This document shows positions 16,723-25,430 of a DNA stretch of 64,000 nt, piece by piece. Every line of letters starts with the position of its first letter. Positions within the stretch are counted from its first letter, which is position 1. The DNA lies in the NCBI GenBank assembly GCA_018725565.1, contig QLUR01000004.1, positions 1-64,000 of the forward strand, in the 5' to 3' direction. The notes beneath the pieces are model-generated. The model was not told where the DNA came from and searched no databases. It worked only from the letters and a program-made list of their open reading frames with translations. Source of the DNA: Bacillota bacterium. Lineage in GTDB: Bacteria > Bacillota > Dethiobacteria > Dethiobacterales > Dethiobacteraceae. Both the position numbers and the translations under genes were made by a program.

Positions 16723-19023
16723 TTATATTTTAGCTCTTTTTAGCAGTGCTGAGTTGCCCACAACGGAGAGAGAGCTAAGCGCCATGGCCGCTGCGGCGAT
16801 CATGGGATTTAAGAGTCCGAAAGCGGCAATTGGCACACCAATGGTGTTGTAAATAAATGCCCAGAAGAGGTTTTGTTTGATCTTTCTCATTGTTGCCTTG
16901 CTCAGTTTAATACCTTTAATCACATCCCGGAGGTCGTCCCGCACGAGGATAATTCCACCGGTTTCTTTGGCCACATCAGAGCCGCTTCCAATGGCAATTC
17001 CGATGTCTGCCTGGGCGAGGGCAGGAGAGTCATTGATTCCGTCTCCGACCATAGCCACAACTTTACCCTCTGTCTGAAGCTTCTTTATCACTTGAGCCTT
17101 ATCGCCGGGAAGCACATTAGAGATAATCATATCAATGCCAATTTGAGAGCCGATGGCCCTTGCGGTTCGCTCGTTGTCACCTGTGAGCATAACAACTTCA
17201 ATCCCTTCATCCCTGAGCCCCTTCACCACATCTCCGGCGTACTCTTTTAAGGTATCGGCAACTGCGATGAACCCCATCAGGTTCCCTTCAGCCGCCACAA
17301 TCATTGTCGTATTGCCTTTTTCTTCAAGTTCCGAGATTATTTTTTCGCTATCTGCTAAATTAATACCAATCTTTGCCATTAACCTGCGGTTTCCTATAAT
17401 AATTTCTTTTCCCTCAGAAACTACTCTAACACCGTAACCAGGAATAGCTTCAAATTCCTCTGCCTCAGGGATGCCTATCCCTAGCATATCAGCCCTTTTT
17501 ATAATAGCTTCAGCCAGCGGATGCTCAGAGCCCTTTTCCGCGATGGCTGCCAATCGCAGCACTTCGACTTCTGCGGCACCATCAACGCTTACTATTTCTG
17601 TAACTTCCGGTTCTCCTTTTGTGAGGGTGCCTGTTTTATCAAAGACCACCACGTTTAATTTTTCAGCTCTTTCCAGGTGTTCGGCTCCTCTTATGAGTAT
17701 GCCGAAATCTGCTCCCTTGCCGATGCCAACCATCAATGCCGCCGGAGTAGCGATCCCGAGGGCGCAAGGGCAGGCGATGATCAGCACCGCAATAAATGAC
17801 AGCAGTGCCATAGTAGCGTTACCTGCAAGTATCCATACGGCAGCGGATAAAAAGGCAATGCTCACAACTGCAGGGACAAAATAAGCGGCCACTTTATCGG
17901 CAAGCCTCTGGATTCGGGAAGACGATGCCTGCGCCTCTTCCACAATCTTTATAATCTGGCTTAATGTTGTATCTGCACCGACCCTTGTTGCCCTGAACTT
18001 GAATGTTCCCATTTTATTTATTGTGCCGCCAACGATCTCGTCTCCGGCTTTTTTTTCCACCGGGACGCTTTCTCCAGTGAGCATTTTTTCGTCAACAGAG
18101 GAATACCCCTCTATGACGATACCATCGGTGGGTATTTTTTCTCCCGGCCTGACAACAATTATCTCATCTAGCATCACTGATTCAGCAGCTATTTCAACCT
18201 CCAGACCGTCTCTGACCACCCTCGCTGTCTGAGGTTTTAAGTCAAGGAGCCTTCTCACAGCCGCAGAGCTTCTTTTCTTGATAATCTCTTCCATGTATTT
18301 CCCCAAAAGGACAAAGGCTATGATGACGGCAGAGACTTCAAAATAGACATTCTTTTCTTCCACGGGTAAAATACCCGGGAAGAATACAACAAAGGTGCTG
18401 TAGAGATAGGCGGTAGTTGTTCCAACGGCTATAAGCAAATCCATGTTTGCCACACGGTTTTTTATTCCATGCCAGGCCCCGATGAAAAAGCCCCTGCCGC
18501 CGAAGATCATGACCGGTGTTGTGATAATAAAAAGCCAGACACCCCCGGTAAACCATGGGAGCCACGGTATGGGAACCATAGTGAGGATTGTGGCGCCTCC
18601 GGCAAGGCCTAGGAATACGGCTGCCCTGAAAGCAGCAAGGACAACCACGCCGGTAAGGGCGATAGAGATCCTCTTCTTCATGATTTTCAGCTCTGCTTCA
18701 GGTGCCTCAAATGTTTTGACACAGCTTTCGCTGCAGAAATAATAGCTTCTGCCTCCTATCTCCCTTTTTATGGAACGGTCTTTTGCCACAACCATTCCGC
18801 AGATAGGGTCTTTGGCCATCTCTGCTGCCGGCTTGATAGCGTCCGGCTTCATCCCGTCCATCCGCGGGGCTGTCATTCCGGAGAGAAACGATTCGGGGTC
18901 TTTATCGAACCTTTCTTTGCATGATTTCGCGCAAAAATAGTAGGTTGTTCCTTTGTACGAAGATGTGGCAGCTGCGTTTTTATCATCAACAGTCATTTTG
19001 CATACAGGGTCGGTGGCTTTCAT
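16723..19023 (-). CDS. copA: Copper-translocating P-type ATPase with two N-terminal YHS domains
   Basis: A 766-residue P1B heavy-metal pump. Instead of the usual CxxC HMA domains it begins with two YHS domains (about 1-48 and 70-112), each with the DPxCxM...YFC..C metal-binding pattern. The membrane metal site CPC is at 418-420, the phosphorylated Asp is D462 in [10 protein letters not shown], and [18 protein letters not shown] forms the hinge. CPC with this arrangement indicates Cu+ or Ag+ export. AAGGAGG lies 7 bases before the ATG. Codon use is visibly more AT-rich than the flanking larB and ubiB genes, which suggests acquisition. Specificity is inferred. Confidence 0.93.
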   Translation of the reverse strand: MKATDPVCKMTVDDKNAAATSSYKGTTYYFCAKSCKERFDKDPESFLSGMTAPRMDGMKPDAIKPAAEMAKDPICGMVVAKDRSIKREIGGRSYYFCSESCVKTFEAPEAELKIMKKRISIALTGVVVLAAFRAAVFLGLAGGATILTMVPIPWLPWFTGGVWLFIITTPVMIFGGRGFFIGAWHGIKNRVANMDLLIAVGTTTAYLYSTFVVFFPGILPVEEKNVYFEVSAVIIAFVLLGKYMEEIIKKRSSAAVRRLLDLKPQTARVVRDGLEVEIAAESVMLDEIIVVRPGEKIPTDGIVIEGYSSVDEKMLTGESVPVEKKAGDEIVGGTINKMGTFKFRATRVGADTTLSQIIKIVEEAQASSSRIQRLADKVAAYFVPAVVSIAFLSAAVWILAGNATMALLSFIAVLIIACPCALGIATPAALMVGIGKGADFGILIRGAEHLERAEKLNVVVFDKTGTLTKGEPEVTEIVSVDGAAEVEVLRLAAIAEKGSEHPLAEAIIKRADMLGIGIPEAEEFEAIPGYGVRVVSEGKEIIIGNRRLMAKIGINLADSEKIISELEEKGNTTMIVAAEGNLMGFIAVADTLKEYAGDVVKGLRDEGIEVVMLTGDNERTARAIGSQIGIDMIISNVLPGDKAQVIKKLQTEGKVVAMVGDGINDSPALAQADIGIAIGSGSDVAKETGGIILVRDDLRDVIKGIKLSKATMRKIKQNLFWAFIYNTIGVPIAAFGLLNPMIAAAAMALSSLSVVGNSALLKRAKI

Positions 19024-19184
19024 CTGCTGACCTCCTTATACAATACCATCCTGCTCCCACCAGTAACGATCTCACCTGCGATTCTGACGGCCAGGTCCGC
19101 TTCCCCGGCGGTGTAAAAATCCGTAGGGGCACCGGCCTCAAAACCGTTCGGGTAGCGGGCCGGGATATTAGGAGGGACGAACAT

Positions 19185-19562
19185 TTACTTGCCTTTGGCC
19201 ACGAACACCACTCCGGCAAGGCCGGCAAAGTGCTGATCACTGGTCACAACCTGGCACTGTTCAGTCAAAGCAGTGGCATAAACGATGGCATCGGCCATAG
19301 GCAAGCGGTGTATCATGCTCAGATCGGCAGCGTACAAGGCGATACTCGGGGTGAGTTGCGCTAGCAAGGTACGGTGCATCTGAGCCGCCACTCGCAACGC
19401 GTCTTCCTCTCCCCGTTCACGCTTGATCTTCTTGTAGACCTCGTACAGCACTATAGTCGGCGTTACTAACTCCTCTAACCTTTCGAAGTATCTTTCGTAG
19501 GCTTGCGCAAGCGGGCCATCTGACAGGAACTCCAGCCAGCCGCAAGAATCCACCATGATCAT
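19185..19562 (-). CDS. vapC: PIN-domain ribonuclease toxin (VapC-like)
   Basis: A 125-residue PIN protein. Conserved acids are in MVDSCGWLEFL (N-terminus), TIVLYEVYKKI, LPMADAIVYATA and VTSDQHF. Its ATG overlaps the stop of the AbrB-type gene by 4 bases, giving the classical antitoxin-toxin order and coupling. It is a different subfamily from the PIN toxin at 1383-1784, whose partner is a ribbon-helix-helix protein. Confidence 0.88.
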   Translation of the reverse strand: MIMVDSCGWLEFLSDGPLAQAYERYFERLEELVTPTIVLYEVYKKIKRERGEEDALRVAAQMHRTLLAQLTPSIALYAADLSMIHRLPMADAIVYATALTEQCQVVTSDQHFAGLAGVVFVAKGK

Positions 19563-19768
19563 ACCCGTTCTTTCTCTTCCCTGAATCCGCTGATATCCAT
19601 CCCCTTGAACATCCCCCGCATTTGATGGGTGGGGTACAAGGGAACCAAGGTGATAGCGTTTCCTTTGACCATTATTTGCAGCTTTTGGCCGGCTTGCAGA
19701 TTAAGACGGGAGCGTACCTCCTTAGGAAGAACAACCTGGTACTTGCTGCTGATCGTAACCTCACTCAA
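19559..19768 (-). CDS. vapB: AbrB/SpoVT-fold antitoxin (VapB-like)
   Basis: A 69-residue swapped-hairpin DNA-binding protein: VTISSKYQVVLPKEVRSRLN and a second strand pair KLQIMVKGNAITLVPL are the usual AbrB motif, and the C-terminal tail (GMDISGFREEKERV) would bind the toxin. The start is a TTG. It is co-transcribed with and overlaps the PIN toxin gene. Confidence 0.85.
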   Translation of the reverse strand: MSEVTISSKYQVVLPKEVRSRLNLQAGQKLQIMVKGNAITLVPLYPTHQMRGMFKGMDISGFREEKERV

Positions 19769-19841
19769 ACTCTTCGCCCCACTTTACTTATTTGTTATCG
19801 ATAAGCATATTATACCACCTGACTCCCACTGCTTCAATAAC

Positions 19842-19981
19842 CACATTGCCTGCTCGATGCCCGGCGCAAACTTGTGCCGCATGTTCACCCCTGTGTCTGG
19901 CCTGGCGGGAGAGGGCTAGGGTGAGGGCTAGCTGAGACGCATTTTCATCCTTCTGATGGTGCCCCCGTCTTTGTGGGGGCA
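19842..19981. other. Intergenic stretch with GC hairpin and GAGGGCTAGGG-type element
   Basis: Between the VapBC pair and the small minus-strand genes no coding sequence is convincing. It contains GGCGGGAGAGGGCTAGGG with a following GTGAGGGC, a sequence style seen as a dispersed intergenic element in many bacteria, and the hairpin TGCCCCC/GGGGGCA (19960-19981, 8-base loop) without a T-run. Confidence 0.35.
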
Positions 19982-20011
19982 TGGGGGTCTACTCTGAAAT
20001 AGCCATACAAT

Positions 20012-20042
20012 AAAAAACGGGAATCAGTGTTCCTGCTTTTTT
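20012..20042. terminator. Bidirectional intrinsic terminator
   Basis: CGGGAA (20018-20023) pairs with TTCCTG (20030-20035) over 6 bp with a 6-base loop, flanked by an A6 run on the left and a T6 run on the right, so it can terminate on both strands. The TGA stop of the small gene at 20024-20173 lies inside the loop. Confidence 0.7.
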
Positions 20043-20173
20043 GTGGTATTTTCCTCCGCTTTGGGCCGGGGCTCAGGACGGTTGATTGTGCAACAGTCGG
20101 GCGCGGTGCCTTTAAATTCTTCCTGGTTGGTCCTAGCCAGTTTTTTAAGAAATTGTTTCAACCTTTTAAACAT
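20024..20173 (-). CDS. Small Cys-Cys protein of unknown function
   Basis: This 49-residue ORF starts at an ATG 7 bases after GGAGGTG, a strong ribosome site. The sequence has a basic amphipathic N-terminus (MFKRLKQFLKKLART), a central DCCTINRP and a charged tail. It is second in a two-gene minus-strand unit after a DUF2933-like gene and ends at a terminator. The paired Cys may bind metal, which would fit the nearby copper ATPase; this is inference. I do not recognise a named family. Confidence 0.65.
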   Translation of the reverse strand: MFKRLKQFLKKLARTNQEEFKGTAPDCCTINRPEPRPKAEENTTKKQEH

Positions 20174-20203
20174 TGAAAGCACCTCCGGAAGAGTTAGCTT
20201 TCC

Positions 20204-20323
20204 TTATTCGAATTTTTTCCGCTCTTCGTCGCAGCCTCTGTGCCTGAAGCCACGCATCATGAGAATATGGATCAGGGGACACAGCAATAACACAAGGTAA
20301 GGTAAAATTCTCTCCACTTGCAT
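20204..20323 (-). CDS. DUF2933-like small membrane protein
   Basis: A 39-residue protein: a single hydrophobic helix (ILPYLVLLLCPLIHILMMRG) followed by a short charged tail with a Cys. The CPLIHILMMRG core is very like DUF2933 proteins, tiny membrane proteins often found next to heavy-metal genes. AGGAG precedes the ATG, and a consensus promoter lies 26 bases upstream. Next gene: the Cys-Cys small protein, 30 bases downstream. Metal-handling role inferred from company only. Confidence 0.7.
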   Translation of the reverse strand: MQVERILPYLVLLLCPLIHILMMRGFRHRGCDEERKKFE

Positions 20324-20347
20324 CTCTCCTACACAATGTAGTAAAAT
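20318..20347 (+). promoter_or_regulatory. Possible promoter of the lgt gene
   Basis: TTGCAT (20318-20323) and TAAAAT (20342-20347), 18 bases apart, read toward lgt. It overlaps the divergent promoter of the small-gene unit, so the two directions may be co-regulated. Confidence 0.4.
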
Positions 20348-20348
20348 A

Positions 20349-20378
20349 ATTATAGCCTGTCAGCAGGGGGCATGTCAA
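20349..20378 (-). promoter_or_regulatory. Consensus promoter of the small metal-gene unit
   Basis: On the minus strand TTGACA (20373-20378) and TATAAT (20349-20354) are 18 bases apart. The spacer holds CCTG-ctga-CAGG, a small dyad that could be an operator. Confidence 0.75.
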
Positions 20379-20396
20379 GGAGAAAGGGAGAGTCAA

Positions 20397-21137
20397 ATGT
20401 CTTCACCGAGAATTCTTTTTACCATTGGCGATTTTTCCGTACACCTTTATGGAGTGATGGTAATGCTGGGCTTTTGGGCGGGAATGTATGTGGTTCTGAA
20501 AGAAGCCAACCGAAAAGGCTTTGAGACTGAAAAAATAATGGACTTGATTTTTTGGCTGTTTGCAGGCGGACTGGCTGGAGCGCGTGCTCTTTACGTCATC
20601 CTTAATTGGGACTCCTTCCGCGGGGCGCCACTTGGCATCCTTTCAGTTCACCAGGGCGGCTTAGCGTTTCATGGGGCAGTACTGGCTGGATTACTGGTAA
20701 CGCTGCTTTTTGCGCGCAGGAACAAGTGGTCATTTGCCGGCCTGGGTGACTTGCTGTCGCCGGGGTTAGCCCTAGGCTATGCAGTAGGCCGGATTGGCTG
20801 TGATATCTATGGCAACGTGACAGCGGTCCCCTGGGCCGTGGTGGTGGGCGGGGAGCCCAGGCACCCGGTACAGCTTTATTCGGCCCTGGCCGGATTCGTG
20901 ATTTTTTTCGTGCTGTGGCGCAGAAGAGAGCAGCTACGCTATAATGGGGAAAGCCTGTTGCTGATTGCGATTCTTTATTCTGTGTCCCGATTCTTTATCG
21001 AGTTTTTCCGGTCTCAGGGCGTCATAACACCGGCGCAGTATGCCAGTGTCTTAATCGCTGCTCTTTGTTTCGCCCTGTGCGCCGTTGTGGGCCGGAAAAA
21101 CCGGAAAATACTAATCAACAAGGGAGGCGTTGAGTGA
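20397..21137 (+). CDS. lgt: Prolipoprotein diacylglyceryl transferase family protein (divergent Lgt)
   Basis: A 246-residue integral membrane protein of about seven helices that aligns with Lgt, which moves diacylglyceryl from phosphatidylglycerol to the lipobox Cys. It keeps HQGGLAFHGAV near residue 85 and GRIGCD near 138, but the usual GRIGNFxNxE stretch reads GRIGCDIYGNVTAVPW, so the conserved Asn and Glu are missing. That points to a specialised paralog rather than the housekeeping enzyme. GGGAGAG precedes the ATG. The gene is followed by, and overlaps, a tiny Cys-rich gene and is divergent from a DUF2933-like gene. Confidence 0.85.
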   Translation: MSSPRILFTIGDFSVHLYGVMVMLGFWAGMYVVLKEANRKGFETEKIMDLIFWLFAGGLAGARALYVILNWDSFRGAPLGILSVHQGGLAFHGAVLAGLLVTLLFARRNKWSFAGLGDLLSPGLALGYAVGRIGCDIYGNVTAVPWAVVVGGEPRHPVQLYSALAGFVIFFVLWRRREQLRYNGESLLLIAILYSVSRFFIEFFRSQGVITPAQYASVLIAALCFALCAVVGRKNRKILINKGGVE

Positions 21138-21232
21138 TGGGCGGTTGCTGCGGAGGACACAGCTCCGGCGGACAGACTGGAAGTCCCGGCTGGTTTTTTT
21201 GGCTGGGTGGAGTACTGTTAATTACTGTATAA
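21137..21232 (+). CDS. Tiny Gly/Cys/His-rich membrane protein
   Basis: A 31-residue ORF starting MGGCCGGHSSGGQTGSPGW and ending in a short hydrophobic helix (FFWLGGVLLITV). Its ATG overlaps the lgt stop (TGATG) and GGGAGGCG lies ahead, so translation is probably coupled. The CC and His suggest metal binding at the membrane surface. Too short for a normal gene finder. Function unknown; placed with the copper/DUF2933 group by context. Confidence 0.6.
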   Translation: MGGCCGGHSSGGQTGSPGWFFWLGGVLLITV

Positions 21233-21246
21233 TCATACCACCCAGC
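21202..21246. terminator. Long-loop inverted repeat between convergent lgt and cysH units
   Basis: GCTGGGTGG (21202-21210) pairs perfectly with CCACCCAGC (21238-21246) across a 27-base loop. The T-run is poor, so termination is only a possibility. Confidence 0.3.
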
Positions 21247-21302
21247 TTCTGCCTCTTCAATTGACCTCTTACCTATACATGCTCGAAAATCCTTCCTCCT
21301 TC

Positions 21303-21977
21303 TCAGCTCTCTTTCACGCTTACGGTGTGGAGGCCGCACTCGAGTTTACTGCCGCCCCAGCGTCCGCTGCGGGCGTGCTCGCCTGCGGCGGGCTTGGCAG
21401 TGCAAGGTTCACAGCCGATGCTGGTGTACCCTTCGCTGTAAAGCGAAACGACAGGAATCTCGTTCGCGACAAGATAAGCGAAGACCTCAGCGGTGGTCCA
21501 ATCGTAAAGCGGGCTGACCTTGGCGAGCGTGCGGCCGTCCGGGAAGCGGTGTGTGTCGAAAGGTTGAAGATTAGCGCGCGTAGGGCTCTGCTCACGGCGG
21601 AGTCCGGTAATCCAGAGGTCGTAGTTAGCGATGCTACGCATCAGCGGCTCAACTTTGCGCAAGGAGCAGCAGCGGTTGGGATCAATCTCGTATAGCTTGC
21701 CAAACTCGTCTTCCTGCACAGCGACCGGCTGCAGCGCTTCCATATTAACCAGATTGAGATTCCACTCGCTGGCCAAACGATCCCGGTATGCAATGAGAGC
21801 AGCGAAGTGATATCCGGTTTCAAGAAACAAAACGGTGACATCGGGGCGCTGCCGGCGGAGCAGGTCAAGGATCGCGACATCTTCGGCCTGAAATGAGCAG
21901 GTGAAACAAGGGTTCGTGGAGCTTTCAAGCGCCTTAGCGATGATATCCCGTGCCGACTGAACCGATTTTTGCGACAT
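21303..21977 (-). CDS. cysH: Adenylylsulfate (APS) reductase
   Basis: A 224-residue reductase that converts APS to sulfite and AMP with thioredoxin-type electrons. The [4Fe-4S] pattern of APS-using members is present: Cys-Cys at 103-104 and CxxC at 189-192; the catalytic ECGLH Cys is at 214. This favours APS over PAPS, in agreement with the absence of an APS kinase gene. Its start overlaps the cysN stop by one base. GC-rich codon use resembles cysN and cysD but not the ABC genes upstream. Last gene of the sulfur block. Confidence 0.93.
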   Translation of the reverse strand: MSQKSVQSARDIIAKALESSTNPCFTCSFQAEDVAILDLLRRQRPDVTVLFLETGYHFAALIAYRDRLASEWNLNLVNMEALQPVAVQEDEFGKLYEIDPNRCCSLRKVEPLMRSIANYDLWITGLRREQSPTRANLQPFDTHRFPDGRTLAKVSPLYDWTTAEVFAYLVANEIPVVSLYSEGYTSIGCEPCTAKPAAGEHARSGRWGGSKLECGLHTVSVKES

Positions 21978-23596
21978 TATATTCCCTCCCCTTCCCCGAA
22001 CGCGTGGAGCGTATCGAGGGTAGTCTTGGCGCGGATCGCCTCGATAGCACCGCGCAGGTCGTTTCCATCCACCACCACGTCCGGCGTGCCTTCGTGTAAG
22101 CCGAAGGTGAGCACGATGAGGCCGAGCCGGCGGAGCTCGGGCTGCTCCGTGCGGACAACATGGAGGTGTACGTTGAGTAGCGCCCGCTCAAGAGCATCGG
22201 CGCACTCTTGAACTTTCGAAAGATCGACCCAGGCGCCGCTATGGCCGCGCAGGCACAGGCGCTCTTCAGGTGAAAGCGGACCGCATTCAGATATGTTTTC
22301 GGATTCGCGTTCGATAAGGCCGGCGCCGAGCGTGAGGTTAGAGATGCGGTGGACCACAATGAAGCCGCCCGTTGCGCGGTTTTCCCGGTATGGATCGAAG
22401 AGCAAAGGTTCAGCGGCTTCGATTTCGAGGACGCCGATTTCATTCAGCGAAAGTGATGAGGCTACGCGGGTTTCAAGCCGCTCCAGATCCCAGCGGTGGA
22501 GGATGCGAGAGACACGGGCCGAAACGACACGCGGCCCCTGCTGAATCAGGTACGAGCGGCCGGCGACGAGCGGCTCTTCGCTCATCCAGACGACCGTGGC
22601 TTCGACGGTCTGCGCTTGGCACGCGACTTTGGAGGTGGCAACAAGCATGTCGCCGCGGGCAATATCGCGCTCGTCTTCGAGCACGAGAGTCACCGACATC
22701 GGCGCGAAGGCTTCCTCAAGGTCACCATCGAAAGTGACGATTCGCGCCACGCGGCTCTTCTGACCGCCGGGAAGGGCAGTGACTTCGTCGCCTAAGCGGA
22801 GGTGGCCGCTGGCAAGCTGCCCGGCGAAGCCGCGGAAGTCGGGGTCGGGGCGGATCACCGTCTGCACCGGGAAGCGCAGCGGCAGGGCGGCGACGTCAAT
22901 GCTAGGTCGAGCCGTCTCGAGAATGTCAAGCAATGGCGGGCCATCGTACCAGGGCATGCGTTCGCTCTTTATGACGACGTTGTCGCCGTCTAAGGCACTT
23001 ACCGGAACGAAATGGACATGAACACCGTCGAGCAGCGAGAGCAAGGTGTTCGACTGCTCACGGATCTGCTCAAATATCTGCCGGCTGAATCCGACGAGGT
23101 CCATCTTGTTGATGGCAAAAACGAGGGTGCGCACACCCAGCAGCCAGGAAATAAAGGCGTGACGCCTCGACTGCGCAAGAAAACCCTTGCGCGCATCGAT
23201 CAGAATGACGGCGAGGTCCGAGGTGGAAGCGCCGGTAGCCATGTTGCGTGTGTATTGCTCGTGGCCCGGGGTATCTGCGACGATGAACTTGCGGTGCGCG
23301 GTGCTAAAGTAGCGGTAGGCGACATCGATAGTAATGCCCTGTTCGCGCTCAGCCCGCAGACCATCGGTGAGGAGCGAAAGGTCGATGCCGCGCGTGGCGC
23401 GGTTCACCTTACTCTTTTTAACATCATCGAGGTGATCTTCGAGAACTGTCTTGGTGTCAAACAGCAAGCGGCCGATGAGGCTGCTTTTGCCGTCGTCAAC
23501 ACTGCCGGCGGTCGACATACGAAGCAGCGGCAGTTCGGCGCCAGAGGCGGTGAAGTGGGCGAGTGTGACTGTTTTAGGTTGTGTGGCAGCGCTCAT
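21977..23596 (-). CDS. cysN: Sulfate adenylyltransferase subunit 1 (GTPase)
   Basis: CysN is the GTPase that drives APS formation by CysD. The 539-residue protein has the G1 loop AGSVDDGKSSLIGRLLFDTK near residue 30, DTPGHEQYTRNM near 108 and NKMD near 164, followed by EF-Tu-like beta-barrel domains. There is an extra C-terminal region of about 100 residues after the barrels, but no CysC kinase P-loop is seen in it. Overlaps cysD and cysH by one base each. The sequence style is more like Gram-negative or Acidobacterial proteins than the neighbours; transfer is inferred. Confidence 0.93.
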   Translation of the reverse strand: MSAATQPKTVTLAHFTASGAELPLLRMSTAGSVDDGKSSLIGRLLFDTKTVLEDHLDDVKKSKVNRATRGIDLSLLTDGLRAEREQGITIDVAYRYFSTAHRKFIVADTPGHEQYTRNMATGASTSDLAVILIDARKGFLAQSRRHAFISWLLGVRTLVFAINKMDLVGFSRQIFEQIREQSNTLLSLLDGVHVHFVPVSALDGDNVVIKSERMPWYDGPPLLDILETARPSIDVAALPLRFPVQTVIRPDPDFRGFAGQLASGHLRLGDEVTALPGGQKSRVARIVTFDGDLEEAFAPMSVTLVLEDERDIARGDMLVATSKVACQAQTVEATVVWMSEEPLVAGRSYLIQQGPRVVSARVSRILHRWDLERLETRVASSLSLNEIGVLEIEAAEPLLFDPYRENRATGGFIVVHRISNLTLGAGLIERESENISECGPLSPEERLCLRGHSGAWVDLSKVQECADALERALLNVHLHVVRTEQPELRRLGLIVLTFGLHEGTPDVVVDGNDLRGAIEAIRAKTTLDTLHAFGEGEGI

Positions 23597-24504
23597 CAGA
23601 AGTAGCCCTCCCGCTTTTTAAGCTCCATGGAGCCTTCCTGGTCGTGGTCGATGACGCGGTTCTCGCGTTCGCTGCGGCGAAAGGAGACAAGTTCTTCGAT
23701 AATCGAACGGCTGGTGCCGGCTTCGGAACGGATAGCGCCGCTGCAAGGCGTACAGCCCAGCGTGCGCATACGGCAATTGATTATCTCGGGTTGCTCCCCA
23801 TCGAGGATCTTGACGTTGCTCTGCAGCGGAATCAGTGTTTGCCCGCGCACAATGACTTCGCGCGGCTTCGCAAAGTAGAGCGGCACAACTGCGATATTTT
23901 CAAGTTCGATGTAACGCCAGATGTCGTTCTCAGTCCAGTTGGAGAGCGGGAAGACGCGAATGCTCTCACCGGGGTTGACGGCGCCGTTGTAGAAATTCCA
24001 GAGCTCCGGCCGCTGGTTACGCGGTTCCCAGCGGCCTGCCTTGTCGCGGAAACTAAAGACCCGCTCCTTGGCGCGGGACTTTTCTTCGTCGCGGCGGCCG
24101 CCGCCAATCGCAGCGTCGTAGTTGCCTTCCCTTAGTCCTTCGACGAGAGCGCGGGTGCGAAGCAGATGGCAGCACTTGGCGGTGCCGAGGTCGTAGGGGT
24201 TCGCGCCAGCGTTGATCGCTTCCAGATTCGTGTAGACGCGGAGTTCGGCGCCGATCTCTTTGGTGAAGCGGTCGCGGAACTCGATCATCTCCGGGTATTC
24301 GTAAGTGGTGTCGATATGCAGCAGCGGAAACGGGAGCTTGCCGGGGTAGAACGCTTTGCGGGCGAGGTGTACCAGTACGGAGCTGTCCTTCCCGATGGAG
24401 TAAAGCAGAACCGGATTGCAAAACTGCGCGGCGGTCTCACGGAGAATGTGGATGCTCTCCGCTTCGAGCGCTCGAAGATGCGAAAGAACGTAGCTCTGGG
24501 CCAA
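23596..24504 (-). CDS. cysD: Sulfate adenylyltransferase subunit 2
   Basis: CysD makes APS from sulfate and ATP. The 302-residue protein has the PP-loop [20 protein letters not shown] near residue 35, [18 protein letters not shown] near 130 and [15 protein letters not shown] near 190. It starts 2 bases after the sulfite reductase gene and overlaps cysN by one base, so the order is sulfite reductase-cysD-cysN-cysH on one transcript. Confidence 0.95.
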   Translation of the reverse strand: MAQSYVLSHLRALEAESIHILRETAAQFCNPVLLYSIGKDSSVLVHLARKAFYPGKLPFPLLHIDTTYEYPEMIEFRDRFTKEIGAELRVYTNLEAINAGANPYDLGTAKCCHLLRTRALVEGLREGNYDAAIGGGRRDEEKSRAKERVFSFRDKAGRWEPRNQRPELWNFYNGAVNPGESIRVFPLSNWTENDIWRYIELENIAVVPLYFAKPREVIVRGQTLIPLQSNVKILDGEQPEIINCRMRTLGCTPCSGAIRSEAGTSRSIIEELVSFRRSERENRVIDHDQEGSMELKKREGYF

Positions 24505-24506
24505 TG

Positions 24507-25385
24507 TTATTTCCCTGCGCTTTCCAGTGCTTTTTCAAGTTCCCGCTGAAACTGGTCCCACCCGACGCGGTCAAGGGTATTACCGAAACGCTCGCTGGGT
24601 TTCCCGTGTTTGTTGAAGAATTGCAGCGTTGTTTCCACAACCCGGTGAAGCTCTTCGACAGAAAACAGGATGGGAAGAAGCTGCCTGCCGATGGCAATCC
24701 TGTTGCCAAACAAGCCGCCGAAATAGACAATGAATCCGCTTCTGCCTGTCCAGGCGCCCACCGGACAGGCTTTTACACAGCGTCCGCAGTAATTGCAGGT
24801 GGTTTCATTAAAGGTGAGCGCCCTTTGCTGTTTATCCACCGCAATGGAGTGCTCAGGGCAAACCACTTCACAAAGACCGCAGAAATTGCAGCTGCCTTCT
24901 GTCCAGAGAGGCTTCATTCCGCCTTTTACCCCTAGGTCGTTTTCCTCGGGCTTAAGGCAATTATTGCGGCACCCTGTAATGCCAAGCTTGAATTTATGCG
25001 GCAATTCTCTGGCATAGTATCTGTGGTCAAATTCTCGGGCAAGAAAGGTGGTGTCGATCAAACCGCTGGTACAGACAGTGCTGCCTTGGCATGCCGTAAC
25101 CGTCCTTACCCTGGGGCCGCACGCGCCCGGCTGCAACCCGGCCTCCGAAAGCTCTTTCTTTACGCTTTCAATGTCATTTAGATGAATATGAGGGATTTCC
25201 ATGCTCTGCCTGGAAGTCATATGAATATAGCCCTGTCCGTACCTTTGAGCGATTTCATAAACCTTGTGCAGCTGCCCGGCCGGGAGTTGTCCTCCGACAA
25301 TCCTCAGCCTAAGTGAAAAGCGGTCTTTCTGGACCTGCCGCATAAAACCGCCTTTTTTCAGTTCCGTGTAGTCTGCCTGCCTCAT
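24507..25385 (-). CDS. Siroheme sulfite reductase with two ferredoxin clusters
   Basis: A compact 292-residue sulfite/nitrite reductase-type protein. The siroheme-[4Fe-4S] ligands are C99 and C105 (CQGSTVC) and C139 and C143 (CRNNC). Two CxxCxxCxxxC ferredoxin motifs follow at about 166-176 and 200-210. This is the short single-repeat form found in anaerobes (AsrC or Fsr-C/Dsr-like), not the 570-residue CysI. In this operon it most likely reduces sulfite to sulfide for cysteine synthesis; a dissimilatory role is not indicated, since dsrAB, aprAB and partners are absent. Exact electron donor unknown. Confidence 0.85.
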   Translation of the reverse strand: MRQADYTELKKGGFMRQVQKDRFSLRLRIVGGQLPAGQLHKVYEIAQRYGQGYIHMTSRQSMEIPHIHLNDIESVKKELSEAGLQPGACGPRVRTVTACQGSTVCTSGLIDTTFLAREFDHRYYARELPHKFKLGITGCRNNCLKPEENDLGVKGGMKPLWTEGSCNFCGLCEVVCPEHSIAVDKQQRALTFNETTCNYCGRCVKACPVGAWTGRSGFIVYFGGLFGNRIAIGRQLLPILFSVEELHRVVETTLQFFNKHGKPSERFGNTLDRVGWDQFQRELEKALESAGK

Positions 25386-25430
25386 AGCTATTCTCCTTCT
25401 ATGATTAATTCTTCCTTAAACATAGCAAAA

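Noticed and set aside
20043-20300. 85-codon plus-strand frame
   Set aside because: Overlaps two minus-strand small genes that have ribosome sites, a promoter and a terminator; the plus frame has none.
24507-25385. Dissimilatory sulfite reductase subunit
   Set aside because: A single short siroheme protein with fused ferredoxin motifs, next to cysDNH and a transporter, without dsrAB, dsrC, aprAB or qmo; assimilation is the simpler reading.
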